This document shows, piece by piece, positions 43,181 to 52,176 of a stretch of DNA of 64,000 nucleotides (position 1 is its first letter; each line of letters starts with the position of its first letter). Below the pieces are notes generated by a model, which made no database searches, was not told the origin of the DNA, and saw nothing but the letters and a program-made list of their open reading frames with translations. A program made the position numbers and the translations under genes. This DNA is from Streptomyces sp. NRRL S-87 (GTDB taxonomy: Bacteria > Actinomycetota > Actinomycetes > Streptomycetales > Streptomycetaceae): assembly GCF_000719335.1 (NCBI RefSeq), contig NZ_JOGB01000005.1, positions 1-64,000 on the forward strand, given 5' to 3'.

Positions 43181-44959
43181 GTGAACGACGGCTGGCACGG
43201 CCACACCCCCTACCCTCTGCGCGAGTACGCGCTGATCGCCGACGGCGAGCGCGGCGCGCTGATCGACCCGGGCGGCGCCGTCGTCTGGATGTGCGCCCCC
43301 CGCTGGCACAGCGACGCCGTGTTCTCCGAGCTGATCGGCGGCAGCGGCGGCTTCGAGGTGTGCCCCGAGAACCCGTGGCGGCTCGCCGGCGGCGAGTACG
43401 TCGACGGCGCCCTCATCCGGGTCAGCCGCTGGACGCTCAACGACGGCACCGTCGAGTGCCGCGACGCCCTGGCCGTCCCCGCCGACCCGCACCGGGCGGT
43501 GCTGCTGCGCCGCATCCGGGCCGTCGACGGGCCCGCGCTGGTGCGCGTACGGCTGTCCGCGCGCGCCGCCTTCGGCGCCCGGCCGATGACGGCCCTGCAC
43601 CGGGACCGGGGCGGGTGGCACGGCCGCATCGGCCCGCTCCGGCTCAGCCTGTGGGGCCTGGCCGACGCCGCGTACGACGAGGGGGAGGCGACCCTCACCG
43701 CCCGGCTCCCGCTGACCGCGGGCGACGAGCACGACCTGGTCCTGGAGATCGCCGACGGCCCGGCCGCCCGCAACCGCACCACCCACCAGCCCGCCGCCCT
43801 CCAGGCCGCCCGGCTGTGGCAGCAGACCGAGGAGCGGTGGGCCGCGGCGGTCCCCGACTGCTCCGACCTCACCGCCTCCCGCGACGCCCGCCAGGCGTAC
43901 GCCGTCCTCACCGGTCTGACCGCCGGCGGCGGCGCGATGGTGGCCGCCGCCACCACGTCCCTGCCGGAGCGCGCCGGGTCCTCCCGCGCCTACGACTACC
44001 GCTACGCGTGGATCCGCGACCAGTGCTACGCGGGTAGCGCCGTCGCCGCGCACGGCCCGCACCGCCTCCTCGACGACGCCGTCCGCTTCGTGACGGCCCG
44101 GGTCCTCGAGGACGGCCCGGTGCTGCGTCCCGCGTACCGCGTCGACGGCCGGCCCGTACCCGGCGAGCGGACCCTGACCCTGGCCGGCTACCCCGGCGCC
44201 AGCGACCGGGTCGGCAACCGGGCCGGCCACCAGTTCCAGCTCGACACCTTCGGCGAGGTCCTCGAACTCCTCGCCGCGGCGGCCCGTCGGGACCGCCTCG
44301 ACGCCGACGGCGTACGGGCCGCCCGGGTGGCGGTCTCCGCGCTGGAGGCGAACTGGCAGCGTCCCGACACGGGGATCTGGGAGCTGCGGCCCGCCTGGTG
44401 GACGCACTCGCGCCTGGCCGCGGTCTCCGGGCTGCGCGCGGCTGCCCGGTCCATCGCGGACCCGCCGTCGGCCTATGCGTGGTCCGAGCTCGCCGACTCG
44501 ATCCTGCACGAGACCCGGCGCACCTGCCTCCACCGCTCCGGCCGCTGGCAGCGCAGCCGTGAGGACCCCCGGGTCGACGCGTCACTGCTGCGGCCCCTGT
44601 CGAACGGCGCCTGGCCGGCCTCCGACCCGACCCTGGCCGCCACCCGGTCGGCAGTGGAACGGGAGCTCACCCAGGACGGGTTCGTGTACCGCTACGACGG
44701 CACCGGGCCCGACGACGGCGAAGGGGCGTTCCTGCTGTGCGGGTTCTTCATGTCCGCGGCCTGCCTGGCGGAGGGGCGACCGGTGGCCGCGGCCCGCTGG
44801 TTCGAGCGCACCCGGTCCGCGTACGGCCCGCCGGGGCTGTTCGCGGAGGAGTACGACGTACGGCAGCGGCAGCTGCGCGGGAACCTGCCGCAGGCCTTCG
44901 TGCACGCGCTGCTGCTGGAGAACGCGGTCCGCCTGACCGCCGCGGGCCGGGAGCCGTAG
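43181..44959 (+). CDS. Glycoside hydrolase family 15 (glucoamylase/trehalase-like)
   Basis: A 592-residue protein. An N-terminal beta-sandwich domain (REYALIADGERGALIDPGGAVVW) precedes an (alpha/alpha)6 barrel with GH15 landmarks: YDYRYAWIRDQCYAG, DRVGNRAGHQFQLDTFGEVLE, DTGIWELRPAWWTHSRLAAV (region of the catalytic Glu) and GLFAEEYDVRQRQLRGNLPQAFVHA (second Glu). No signal peptide is present, so it acts in the cytoplasm, probably on trehalose or short glucans. The family's usual GGxxxHFTHSK string is altered to RPAWWTHSR. GTG start with a weak ribosome site. Confidence 0.88.
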   Translation: MNDGWHGHTPYPLREYALIADGERGALIDPGGAVVWMCAPRWHSDAVFSELIGGSGGFEVCPENPWRLAGGEYVDGALIRVSRWTLNDGTVECRDALAVPADPHRAVLLRRIRAVDGPALVRVRLSARAAFGARPMTALHRDRGGWHGRIGPLRLSLWGLADAAYDEGEATLTARLPLTAGDEHDLVLEIADGPAARNRTTHQPAALQAARLWQQTEERWAAAVPDCSDLTASRDARQAYAVLTGLTAGGGAMVAAATTSLPERAGSSRAYDYRYAWIRDQCYAGSAVAAHGPHRLLDDAVRFVTARVLEDGPVLRPAYRVDGRPVPGERTLTLAGYPGASDRVGNRAGHQFQLDTFGEVLELLAAAARRDRLDADGVRAARVAVSALEANWQRPDTGIWELRPAWWTHSRLAAVSGLRAAARSIADPPSAYAWSELADSILHETRRTCLHRSGRWQRSREDPRVDASLLRPLSNGAWPASDPTLAATRSAVERELTQDGFVYRYDGTGPDDGEGAFLLCGFFMSAACLAEGRPVAAARWFERTRSAYGPPGLFAEEYDVRQRQLRGNLPQAFVHALLLENAVRLTAAGREP

Positions 44960-45004
44960 GCGGGGGAGCTGTAGGGCCGCGGGAGGCGGGGGAGCTGTAG
45001 GGCC
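44959..45004. repeat. Two exact 20-base direct repeats
   Basis: GGCGGGGGAGCTGTAGGGCC occurs at 44959-44978 and 44985-45004, with a decayed third copy near 45034. The first copy begins at the last base of the GH15 stop codon. It lies between converging genes. Confidence 0.7.
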
Positions 45005-45043
45005 CCGGGCCCGGCGGCCGTAGGCGGGCCAGGAGCTGTGGCC

Positions 45044-46048
45044 CTACGCGTCCAGGCCCGCGCGCAGGGTGCCGAGGATGCGCGTCAGCAGGCGGGAGAC
45101 CTGCATCTGCGAGACGCCGATCCGGTCCCCGATCTCGGCCTGGGTCAGCTCGTCGACGTACCGCAGGGACAGGATGCGCCGGTCGCGCTCGGAGAGCCGG
45201 GCGACCAGCGGCTGCAGTGCGGTGAGCAGCTCGATCCGCTCGAAGGACGGGTCCGTGGTGCCGAGGGAGCGGGTGACGCGGTTGCCGGTCTCGCTGTCGT
45301 CGAAGACGACGTCGAGGGAGCGGGACGTGAAGCCGTTGGCGGCGCGCCGGCCCTCGGCGACCTCGGCCTCGCTGATCCCGAGGGCCTCGGCCAGGTCGGC
45401 GGTGGTCGGCTCGTGGTCCAGTTGCTGGGTCAGGTCGTCGGTGGCGCGGGCGAGTTCCAACCGGAGCTCCTGGAGCCGCCGGGGCACCCGCACCGACCAG
45501 CCGGTGTCACGGAAGAACCGTTTCATCTCGCCGAGGATCGTGGGCATGGCGAACGAGGCGAACTCCACCTCGCGGTCCGGGTCGAACCGGTTGATGGCCT
45601 TGATCAGCCCGATGACACCGACCTGGATGATGTCGTCCATCGGCTCCCGCACCCCGCGGAAGCGCCGCGCGGCGTGCTTGACGAGGCTGATGTTGAGCTC
45701 CACCAGGGCGTTGCGCAGGTACGAGTACGCGACGCTGCCCTCCTCCGCCTCCCGCAGCAGCACGAACAGGCGCGTCGACACCGCCCGGGCCCGGGCGCAC
45801 GTCACGGTGCGGGGGTCGGGGAGCTCGGGCAGGCCCGTCAGCCCGGGCGGGGCGGGCGGCAGCGGGTGGCCCGACCGGCGGCCCGGGGCCGTGCGCGTCT
45901 GCGGGTCCGTCCGCCGGGGCGGGTCCGATCGCCGGGGCGGGTCCGACCGGTGGGGCGGGCGCGGCCGGCGGGGCGGGTCCGGACGGTCCGGGGTCCGCGC
46001 GGCGGACGACCTGGCGGCCGTCCCGGTCGCGGTTGCGGTCCTGGTCAT
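45044..46048 (-). CDS. SigB/SigF-family stress or sporulation sigma factor
   Basis: A 334-residue sigma-70 family protein. Region 2 is DDIIQVGVIGLIKAINRFD with EVEFASFAMPTILGEMKRFF; region 3 is VRVPRRLQELRLELAR; region 4 ends TQAEIGDRIGVSQMQVSRLLTRIL. This is the SigB-SigF-SigG group, many copies of which exist in Streptomyces, usually controlled by anti-sigma and anti-anti-sigma factors; none is adjacent here. The first 80 residues are Pro/Arg-rich repeats (RSDPPRRSDPPRRTDP) and probably disordered. ATG 46048 is used; ATG 46060 is also possible. Confidence 0.9.
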   Translation of the reverse strand: MTRTATATGTAARSSAARTPDRPDPPRRPRPPHRSDPPRRSDPPRRTDPQTRTAPGRRSGHPLPPAPPGLTGLPELPDPRTVTCARARAVSTRLFVLLREAEEGSVAYSYLRNALVELNISLVKHAARRFRGVREPMDDIIQVGVIGLIKAINRFDPDREVEFASFAMPTILGEMKRFFRDTGWSVRVPRRLQELRLELARATDDLTQQLDHEPTTADLAEALGISEAEVAEGRRAANGFTSRSLDVVFDDSETGNRVTRSLGTTDPSFERIELLTALQPLVARLSERDRRILSLRYVDELTQAEIGDRIGVSQMQVSRLLTRILGTLRAGLDA

Positions 46049-46247
46049 GGGCTTTCCCATCGGCAGGCGACAAGAACCCGCGCCTACCCGTCCTCGGCCG
46101 CCCCACACGTCGGCTGCCGAACCCACCGTCGCCCGACTCCGGTGCGCGTGCGCACCGCCGCGGACCGTGTCGGCCCGGGCCCCCCGCCACGGTGACCCCG
46201 GCCTCGCTCCACGACGGCCCCCGGCTCGTTCCACGGAGACCCCGGGC

Positions 46248-47951
46248 TCATTCCACCGTGACCTCGATCTGGTGGTAGCCCGTCGCCCCGTCCGGCAGCA
46301 CCGGCCGCCGCTCGGCGGTCTGGACGGCTCCGGAGCGGTCGGTGGCCCGTACCTCCAGCCGGTGCCGGCCCGGCTCGGCCCGCCACGTCCAGACCCACTG
46401 CCGCCACGTGTCGACGGTGTCCTGCGCCGACAGCCGCGCCGGCCGCCAGGGGCCGTCGTCCACCCGCACCTCCACGGCCGCGATGCCGGTGTGCTGCGCC
46501 CAGGCGACCCCCGCCACCGCCACCGGGCCCGCCCGGACCGTCGTGAACCCGCGCGGGGTGTCGATCCGCGACTCCGTCTTCACCGGGGCCCGGTCGGCCC
46601 AGCCGCGCTGGACCCAGTAGGCGTCGTACGCGTCGAACGTCGTCAGCCGCAGCTCCGCGAGCCACTTGCACGCCGACACGTACCCGTACAGCCCCGGGAC
46701 CACCATGCGCACCGGGAAGCCGTGGGCGAAGGGCAGCGGTTCGCCGTTCATGCCGATCGCCAGCAGCGCGTCGCGGCCGTCCATGACCGTCTCGACGGGC
46801 GTGCCGATCGTCATGCCGTCCACCGAGCGGGCCACCAGCTGGTCCGCGGGGCCGCCCCGGGACGGCGGCCGGACCCCGGCCTCGCGCAGCAGGTCCGCCA
46901 GCCGTACGCCCAGCCAGCGGGCGTTGCCCACGAGGTCGCCGCCGACCTCGTTGGACACGCAGGCCAGGGTGATGTCCCGCTCGACGATCTCGCGGGCGAG
47001 CAGGTCCTCGTAACGCAGGGTCAGCGGCCGTGCGACCCCGTCCCCGTGGATCCGCAGCGACCAGTCCTTCGAGCTGAGGCGGGGCACCACCAGGGCGGTG
47101 TCCACCCGGTAGAAGGAGGGGTTGGACGTGAAGAACGGCGGCAGGCCCGGCACCTTCAGGTCCACCCCGGCCGGCAGTCGCGGGGCCGGTGAGGCGGGCG
47201 GCGGCAACCGGAGGGCGTCCCGGTCGGCGGCCCGCCGGGCCGCCCCCGAGGCGCCGATGGCCCGTCCCACCAGCCACGCCAGCCCGGACACGGCGACGGA
47301 GGCCCCGGCCGTCCGCAGGAACCGCCGCCGGTCCGGAACACCCGCACCACCGCCTCTGCCTGCCGCACCCCGACCGCCTGCCGCACCGCCTCTGCCTGCC
47401 GCACCCCGACCGCCGGCCGCACCACCACCACCACCACCACCGCCGCCTGCCGCGCCGCCCCCGCGTCCGGCAGCGGGACGCGGCCCCGCACCCGCCCCGG
47501 TCAGGGCACCGGACAGCACCCAGAGCACCGCCGAAGCCACCACCCCCGCGAGCGCCGACGGCAGTGCGTCCACCGCCGAGGCGTCCGGCCGGCCCGCCGC
47601 GGCGACCGCCCCGACCAGCCCGAACGCCAGGGCGATCGCGCACCCCAGCCGGCGGTCCCGGACCGCGACCAGGCCGGTGGCCGCCGCGAAGGCGGCCAGC
47701 AGCACCAGGATCCCGAGCTGGAGCACGAACTTGTCCGAGGTGCCGAAGACCCGGACCGCCCACTCCTTCACCGGCGTGGGGGTGAGGTCGATCACCGCCC
47801 CGCCCACCGCCGCGACCGGTACGGACTGCGGGCGCACGGCCGCGGCCAGCAGCTCGGCGACGCCCAGCGCCGCGAACCCGGCGACCAGTCCGGCCAGCGC
47901 CCCGAGACCCCGGGGCGCGTCCGGCCCGCCGTCCTGCCGATCGTCCGCCAC
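46248..47951 (-). CDS. Membrane-anchored sulfite-oxidase-like molybdopterin oxidoreductase
   Basis: A 567-residue protein. Four membrane helices occupy about residues 10-150, followed by a very Gly-rich linker (about 165-195), a further hydrophobic Arg-led segment (RRRFLRTAGASVAVSGLAWLVG, twin-arginine-like) and a sulfite-oxidase-fold domain. The molybdenum-ligand cysteine should be in ITLACVSNEVGGDLVGNARWLG; the C-terminal part is the Mo-co dimerisation domain (VAGVAWAQHTGIAAVEVRVD). The substrate is unknown; the YedY/SorA-like group includes sulfite and methionine-sulfoxide enzymes. GTG 47951 lies five bases after the stop of the NAGLU gene, so it is probably the last gene of that operon. 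Confidence 0.86.
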   Translation of the reverse strand: MADDRQDGGPDAPRGLGALAGLVAGFAALGVAELLAAAVRPQSVPVAAVGGAVIDLTPTPVKEWAVRVFGTSDKFVLQLGILVLLAAFAAATGLVAVRDRRLGCAIALAFGLVGAVAAAGRPDASAVDALPSALAGVVASAVLWVLSGALTGAGAGPRPAAGRGGGAAGGGGGGGGGAAGGRGAAGRGGAAGGRGAAGRGGGAGVPDRRRFLRTAGASVAVSGLAWLVGRAIGASGAARRAADRDALRLPPPASPAPRLPAGVDLKVPGLPPFFTSNPSFYRVDTALVVPRLSSKDWSLRIHGDGVARPLTLRYEDLLAREIVERDITLACVSNEVGGDLVGNARWLGVRLADLLREAGVRPPSRGGPADQLVARSVDGMTIGTPVETVMDGRDALLAIGMNGEPLPFAHGFPVRMVVPGLYGYVSACKWLAELRLTTFDAYDAYWVQRGWADRAPVKTESRIDTPRGFTTVRAGPVAVAGVAWAQHTGIAAVEVRVDDGPWRPARLSAQDTVDTWRQWVWTWRAEPGRHRLEVRATDRSGAVQTAERRPVLPDGATGYHQIEVTVE

Positions 47952-47956
47952 GGTGT

Positions 47957-50221
47957 TCAGTGAAGCGCCTCGGCCACCGACATGGCCAGCGCGTAGGGAT
48001 CCCCGCTCGGCCGGGTCGGATGGGAGCTGGTCCGCTTCGCCCAGGAGTCCTCGAGGGCGAACCAGTCGACGTCCTGCGGCACGGTCCCGTCCACGAGCGC
48101 CTTGTCCAGCGAGGCGAAGTACGCCTTCCAGCGGGCGGCGTAGAACTCCTCCAGCATTCCCGACCACTCGCGGTTGGCGTAGTCGTGCAGGAATCCGGCC
48201 TCACTGGTGCCGTGGCTGCCCCAGGTGCTCAGCAGCGACCGGGCGTCGTACTCGAAGCGGTCCTTCTCCGCCGGGTCCGCGCCCCACGAGCGGGCCGCCG
48301 CCAGCCACGTGCCGAGCAGGAAGTGCGGGTCGGAGCCGGTGACGGCCGAGAGCATCCGCTCGTCCTCCTGCCACTGCCCGACGAGCTCCCGGAACCGGGC
48401 CAGGTCCTTCGCCTCGTACGCCGTCTTGATCTGCGGCAGCAGGACGCGGGAGCGGTTCGCCAGCGCCTGCCGGGCGGTGTCCACCAGGTCGAAGCGGTAC
48501 GCCGACGAGCCCCGCAGCGCCGGGTCCACGGCCAGCAGCGCCTTGAGCGCCCGCTCCACCGACTCCGCCGGGTAGCGCATCGTCCGCGGACTCCACCAGC
48601 CCGCACTGCCCACCGCCAGGCTCGGGCGCGCCGTGAACAGGCTGTCCTGCGACTCCGACCAGTACCCCGAGGGGGTGCTGTACGGCCCGGTGCGCAGCGC
48701 CTCCCAGGCCGCCGCGGCCTGCGCGTCCGTCCCGCCGTACCGGCTGCGCGCCCAGTCGGCGAACCACGCCTTCTGGTCCACCGGGCCGGGTTCCCAGGCC
48801 AGGTCGGTGAAGAGGTCGAAGGCGGCGGGGTTGGTGCCGGTGGACTCGGGGATGTACGCGATGCCGCGCAGCGAGCTGCCCGACTTCGTGCGCCACTCCT
48901 CGAACCGGCTCAGCCACACCGACGTGTTGGCGCCCACCGTGGTGTGGCCGCCGAAGTTGTAGATCGTGCCGAAGGCGTACGGCGCACCGCCCCAGCGGGT
49001 CTCGCGGTCCAGCTTGTTGTAGCGGTCGGACAGCCCGTCCAGGATCAGCAGCTTCGAGGTGTCCACCCCGGCCAGCAGGTCCTTCGTCGGGTCGTCCTGC
49101 CAGCCCAGCACCGCCCAGAGCGCGCCGGGATGGGAGGCCTGCAGGGCCGCCTGCACCGCCCCGGCCGCGGCCCTGACGTCCACGGTGCCGATCGACCCGC
49201 CCTCGTGCAGCGGGCTCATCCGGTACATCCCGGAGTCCCCGAACGCGGCCCGCTGCTCGGTGTAGTAGTCGGTGGCGAGCTCGGCGAAGACCGGGCCGGC
49301 CGGGTCCAGCCAGTCGGGCCGGTCGAAGCCCGCCCAGTCGCCCTGCGGGACGGTCTTGGCACCGGGGTTGCGGTCGGCGAAGCCGGGCGGGACCGTGCCG
49401 AAGTAGCCCGGCAGCACCGGGGTCATGCCCAGGGCCCGCAGCTGTCCGGTGACCCGCCGGCCCAGCTCCGCGCGTTCGGCCAGCAGCCGCTCGGTGACCG
49501 GGCCGCCGAAAGCGCTGAGGTTCTGCAGCAGCCACCAGCCCTGGTGGGCGGCGCCGGGGATCCAGGTGCGCAGCTCGGCGGCGGAGTACCCGTACCGCTG
49601 GAGCGCCTTGTAGTACGGGTACTCGGCGCCGACCTGCACGAAGACCTCGTTGATGCCGTGCAGGGCGAGCAGGTCGATCTGCCGCCGGTGGTCGGCGAAG
49701 GTGCGGTACGGGCCCGAGTAGCCGTCGTCGGTGTCGTTGAGGGCGTACCGGTGCGGGACCTGCGCGGAGCGGGTGACGGCGGTCGGGACCCCGGGCAGCA
49801 CGCGGGGGAGCCGGCCGAGGCTGTCGCCCGGCCAGCCGATGTCGACGTGGGCGACGTGCTGGAGGTACCAGCCGACCCCGGTGAGCTGGGTGGCCGGGGT
49901 GGTGCCCCGGACGGTGATCCGGCCCGCCCGGCCGGACACGGTGAACCAGTCCTTGCCGTCGGCCCCGCGGGCGGCGGGCGCGAGGGCGAACTGCTTGGCG
50001 GCCGCCCGGGGCAGCAGCCGCTCGAGTGCGGCCTCCGCGGCGGAGTCGTCGAAGACGGCGCTGCTGCCGGCCTTCGCCGGGGGGCCCACCGGGGCGGCCG
50101 CGGGGCCCACGGGGGCGTCCGCGGGGCCCGTCGGCGCGGCCGGCGCGGCCGCGGCGAGGCCGGCCAGCGGCAGGACGGCGAGCAGGGTGGTGGCGGCGAG
50201 GGTGGTGCGCGTCAGCCTCAT
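47957..50221 (-). CDS. Secreted alpha-N-acetylglucosaminidase, GH89 (NAGLU-like)
   Basis: A 754-residue protein with an Arg-led signal peptide (about residues 1-26) and the three NAGLU parts: a small N-terminal alpha/beta domain, a TIM barrel (HRYALNDTDDGYSGPY, HGINEVFVQVGAEYPYYKAL, MSPLHEGGSIGTVD, LGWQDDPTKDLL, IAYIPESTGTNPAAFDL) and an all-helical C-terminal domain. GH89 removes terminal alpha-GlcNAc. The ATG has GGAGG upstream. It starts 13 bases after the stop of the alpha-galactosidase gene, so the two are co-transcribed glycan-degrading enzymes. Confidence 0.91.
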   Translation of the reverse strand: MRLTRTTLAATTLLAVLPLAGLAAAAPAAPTGPADAPVGPAAAPVGPPAKAGSSAVFDDSAAEAALERLLPRAAAKQFALAPAARGADGKDWFTVSGRAGRITVRGTTPATQLTGVGWYLQHVAHVDIGWPGDSLGRLPRVLPGVPTAVTRSAQVPHRYALNDTDDGYSGPYRTFADHRRQIDLLALHGINEVFVQVGAEYPYYKALQRYGYSAAELRTWIPGAAHQGWWLLQNLSAFGGPVTERLLAERAELGRRVTGQLRALGMTPVLPGYFGTVPPGFADRNPGAKTVPQGDWAGFDRPDWLDPAGPVFAELATDYYTEQRAAFGDSGMYRMSPLHEGGSIGTVDVRAAAGAVQAALQASHPGALWAVLGWQDDPTKDLLAGVDTSKLLILDGLSDRYNKLDRETRWGGAPYAFGTIYNFGGHTTVGANTSVWLSRFEEWRTKSGSSLRGIAYIPESTGTNPAAFDLFTDLAWEPGPVDQKAWFADWARSRYGGTDAQAAAAWEALRTGPYSTPSGYWSESQDSLFTARPSLAVGSAGWWSPRTMRYPAESVERALKALLAVDPALRGSSAYRFDLVDTARQALANRSRVLLPQIKTAYEAKDLARFRELVGQWQEDERMLSAVTGSDPHFLLGTWLAAARSWGADPAEKDRFEYDARSLLSTWGSHGTSEAGFLHDYANREWSGMLEEFYAARWKAYFASLDKALVDGTVPQDVDWFALEDSWAKRTSSHPTRPSGDPYALAMSVAEALH

Positions 50222-50234
50222 GGGTGCCTCCGGG

Positions 50235-51935
50235 TCAGACGGGCAGGGCCCAGGCCTGGTTGACGAGGTGGTCGCCGCAGGCGCGCAGGCGCAGGGCGGC
50301 GGCTCCGGCCGGGGCCTCCAGGCACAGTCCGGAGGACTCGGCGGTCAGGGTGCCGTCGGGGCGGGCCCGCCAGAGCTGCCCGCCCTCCCGGTCGTGACGC
50401 GCGGCGCAGGCCGCGAGGGCCGCGCCCTCGCCGTCGGCCGTCAGGCAGCGGCCCTGCAGCCGCAGCGTCCGGTCCCGGGCCAGGACGAAGCGCTGGTCGG
50501 CCCCACCCGTGCAGGGCGCGAGCACGAGGGTGCCGGCGGTGCCGGTGTGGTCGCCGTCGGCGCACTGCGTGCCGGCGCCGGTGAGCTGCCCGGTCGGAAC
50601 GGCCGCGAGGCAGCCGCGCGGGGTGAGCCGCCACACGGCGGTCCCGTGCGCGGGGACGGTGGCGGACAGCCGCGTACGGACCGTGGAGCGCTCGCCGGTC
50701 CACAGGTCCCGGGCGCGCACGGAGCACGAGGGCAGGCCGACGTCGGCCAGCGGCAGGGTGACGGCGCGGGCGGTGGCGGTGCGGTTGAGGACGGCCACGG
50801 CCCGGTCGCCGTTCGCCAGCGGCCGGGCGAGCACGTCCGTCGACCCGTCGGTGGCGACCACGGAGGCCTGCCGGCCGAGGGCGTCCTGGTCCAGCGCGAT
50901 CAGGTCGTCGTTGCCGAGGGCGGCCAGGCCGGCGGGCGTGAGGGAGGGCACGTCGGAGGAGAGGATGAACGGGGCGGCCATCATGGCCCACAGCGCCACC
51001 TGGCTGCGCGACTCCTCGTCGGTGAGGCCGGGGGCACCGGCGATGAGGAAGTCGGGGTCGTTCCAGTTGCCGGGCCGGGCGTAGCGGCCGAGCCAGCGGT
51101 TGTAGCCGTAGTTCCCGAGGACGGACCCCCAGCGGGAGGTCGTGGGGGCGGCGGGCCTGTAGACCTGGATGTCGCGGCCCTCGCGCCACAGCTGTCCGGT
51201 GCCGCCCACCCAGCCGAGGACCGAGAACCAGTCGCGACTGCCCCACTCGCCGTTCTGGAAGTACGCCGGCGCCGACGCTGACAGCACCATGGGCCGGCCG
51301 CTCGCGCGGACGGCCCGGGCCACGGCCTCGTACGCCTCCCGGTACGCCGCCTCCTTCGTCTGCCCCGGGGCCACCCACACGTTGCAGCCGTCCATCTTGA
51401 TGTAGTCCACCTCCCACGAGGCGAACTGCGCGACGTCGGCCTCGAAGTGGTCCGGTCCGCCGCCCTGGGGCCGGCCGCTGCCGGGGTAGCGCTCGCACGT
51501 GAGCGATCCGGTGTCCTCGTAGATGCCGAACCTCAGGCCCCTGGCGTGCAGGTACGCCCCCAGCCAGGCCATGCCGTGCGGGAACTTGGCCGTGTCGGTC
51601 ACCAGCTCGCCGCGCGGGCCCCTGGTCTTCTCCATCCAGCAGTCGTCCACGGTGACCGTGTCGTAGCCCTTGGCGGCCAGGCCCGAGGACACCAGCGCGT
51701 CCGCGTTCGCGAGGACCTTGGCCTCGTCGATGTCGCACATGTGGTGCGCCCAGTTGTTCCAGCCCATCGGGGGGCGCAGGGCCAGTTCCGCGAGCGGCCC
51801 CGGTGCGGGGGCGGGAGCGGGCGCGGCGACGGTCCCCGCCGGCGCGGCGGTGGCGGTGGCGACGGGCGCGGACAGCGCGGCGAGCAGTGCGGCGGTGGCG
51901 AGGCCGCCGGAGAGCGCGCGCAGGCGGTGCGGCAC
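50235..51935 (-). CDS. Secreted GH27 alpha-galactosidase with ricin-B-type lectin tail
   Basis: A 566-residue protein. A signal peptide (about 1-31) and Ala/Pro linker precede a GH27 barrel: RPPMGWNNWAHHMCDIDEA, DDCWMEK, nucleophile in VDYIKMDGCN, acid/base in NWNDPDFLI, and ALWAMMAAPFILSSDVPSL. A beta domain follows and then a ricin-type beta-trefoil (CLAAVPTGQLTG, QRFVLARDRTLRLQGRCLTA, LWRARPDGTLTAESSGLCLE). It hydrolyses terminal alpha-galactose in plant or microbial glycans outside the cell. GTG 51935 follows GAGGAG. First gene of the GH27-GH89-molybdoenzyme operon. Confidence 0.92.
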   Translation of the reverse strand: MPHRLRALSGGLATAALLAALSAPVATATAAPAGTVAAPAPAPAPGPLAELALRPPMGWNNWAHHMCDIDEAKVLANADALVSSGLAAKGYDTVTVDDCWMEKTRGPRGELVTDTAKFPHGMAWLGAYLHARGLRFGIYEDTGSLTCERYPGSGRPQGGGPDHFEADVAQFASWEVDYIKMDGCNVWVAPGQTKEAAYREAYEAVARAVRASGRPMVLSASAPAYFQNGEWGSRDWFSVLGWVGGTGQLWREGRDIQVYRPAAPTTSRWGSVLGNYGYNRWLGRYARPGNWNDPDFLIAGAPGLTDEESRSQVALWAMMAAPFILSSDVPSLTPAGLAALGNDDLIALDQDALGRQASVVATDGSTDVLARPLANGDRAVAVLNRTATARAVTLPLADVGLPSCSVRARDLWTGERSTVRTRLSATVPAHGTAVWRLTPRGCLAAVPTGQLTGAGTQCADGDHTGTAGTLVLAPCTGGADQRFVLARDRTLRLQGRCLTADGEGAALAACAARHDREGGQLWRARPDGTLTAESSGLCLEAPAGAAALRLRACGDHLVNQAWALPV

Positions 51936-52067
51936 GTGGACTCCTCGGAGTGGGGGCGTGCTGACGGTCTGTCGTGCGCTCAGTGCAGCCGGGGGCGATC
52001 AGGCATGTCAACGAAGATCCACAAATACAACCCCATGAGCTGGAATATCTCCTCCATCGGGTGTAAG

Positions 52068-52107
52068 CGACGGGGCCGTACCGGTGAACTCCGGCACGGC
52101 CCCGTCG
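52068..52107. terminator. Hairpin upstream of the GH27 operon
   Basis: A 12-bp perfect outer stem (CGACGGGGCCGT and complement), an A-C mismatch, and a further 4-bp inner stem (CCGG/CCGG). It should end the transcript of the phosphotransferase gene at 52177 (minus strand) before the alpha-galactosidase gene. The AT-richer patch next to it (52000-52060, TTGACA on the minus strand at 52006-52011) may hold the GH27 promoter, but no good -10 was found. Confidence 0.75.
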
Positions 52108-52176
52108 ATTTGTCGCACGATCAGACCGCCGCGGCGGCACTCGGGAGGAGGGCGGTCGGGAGGAGGGTCGGGACGG

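Noticed and set aside
52006..52011. Minus-strand TTGACA as a firm -35 for the GH27 operon
   Set aside because: No acceptable -10 hexamer lies 16-19 bases away, so it is mentioned only as a possibility.
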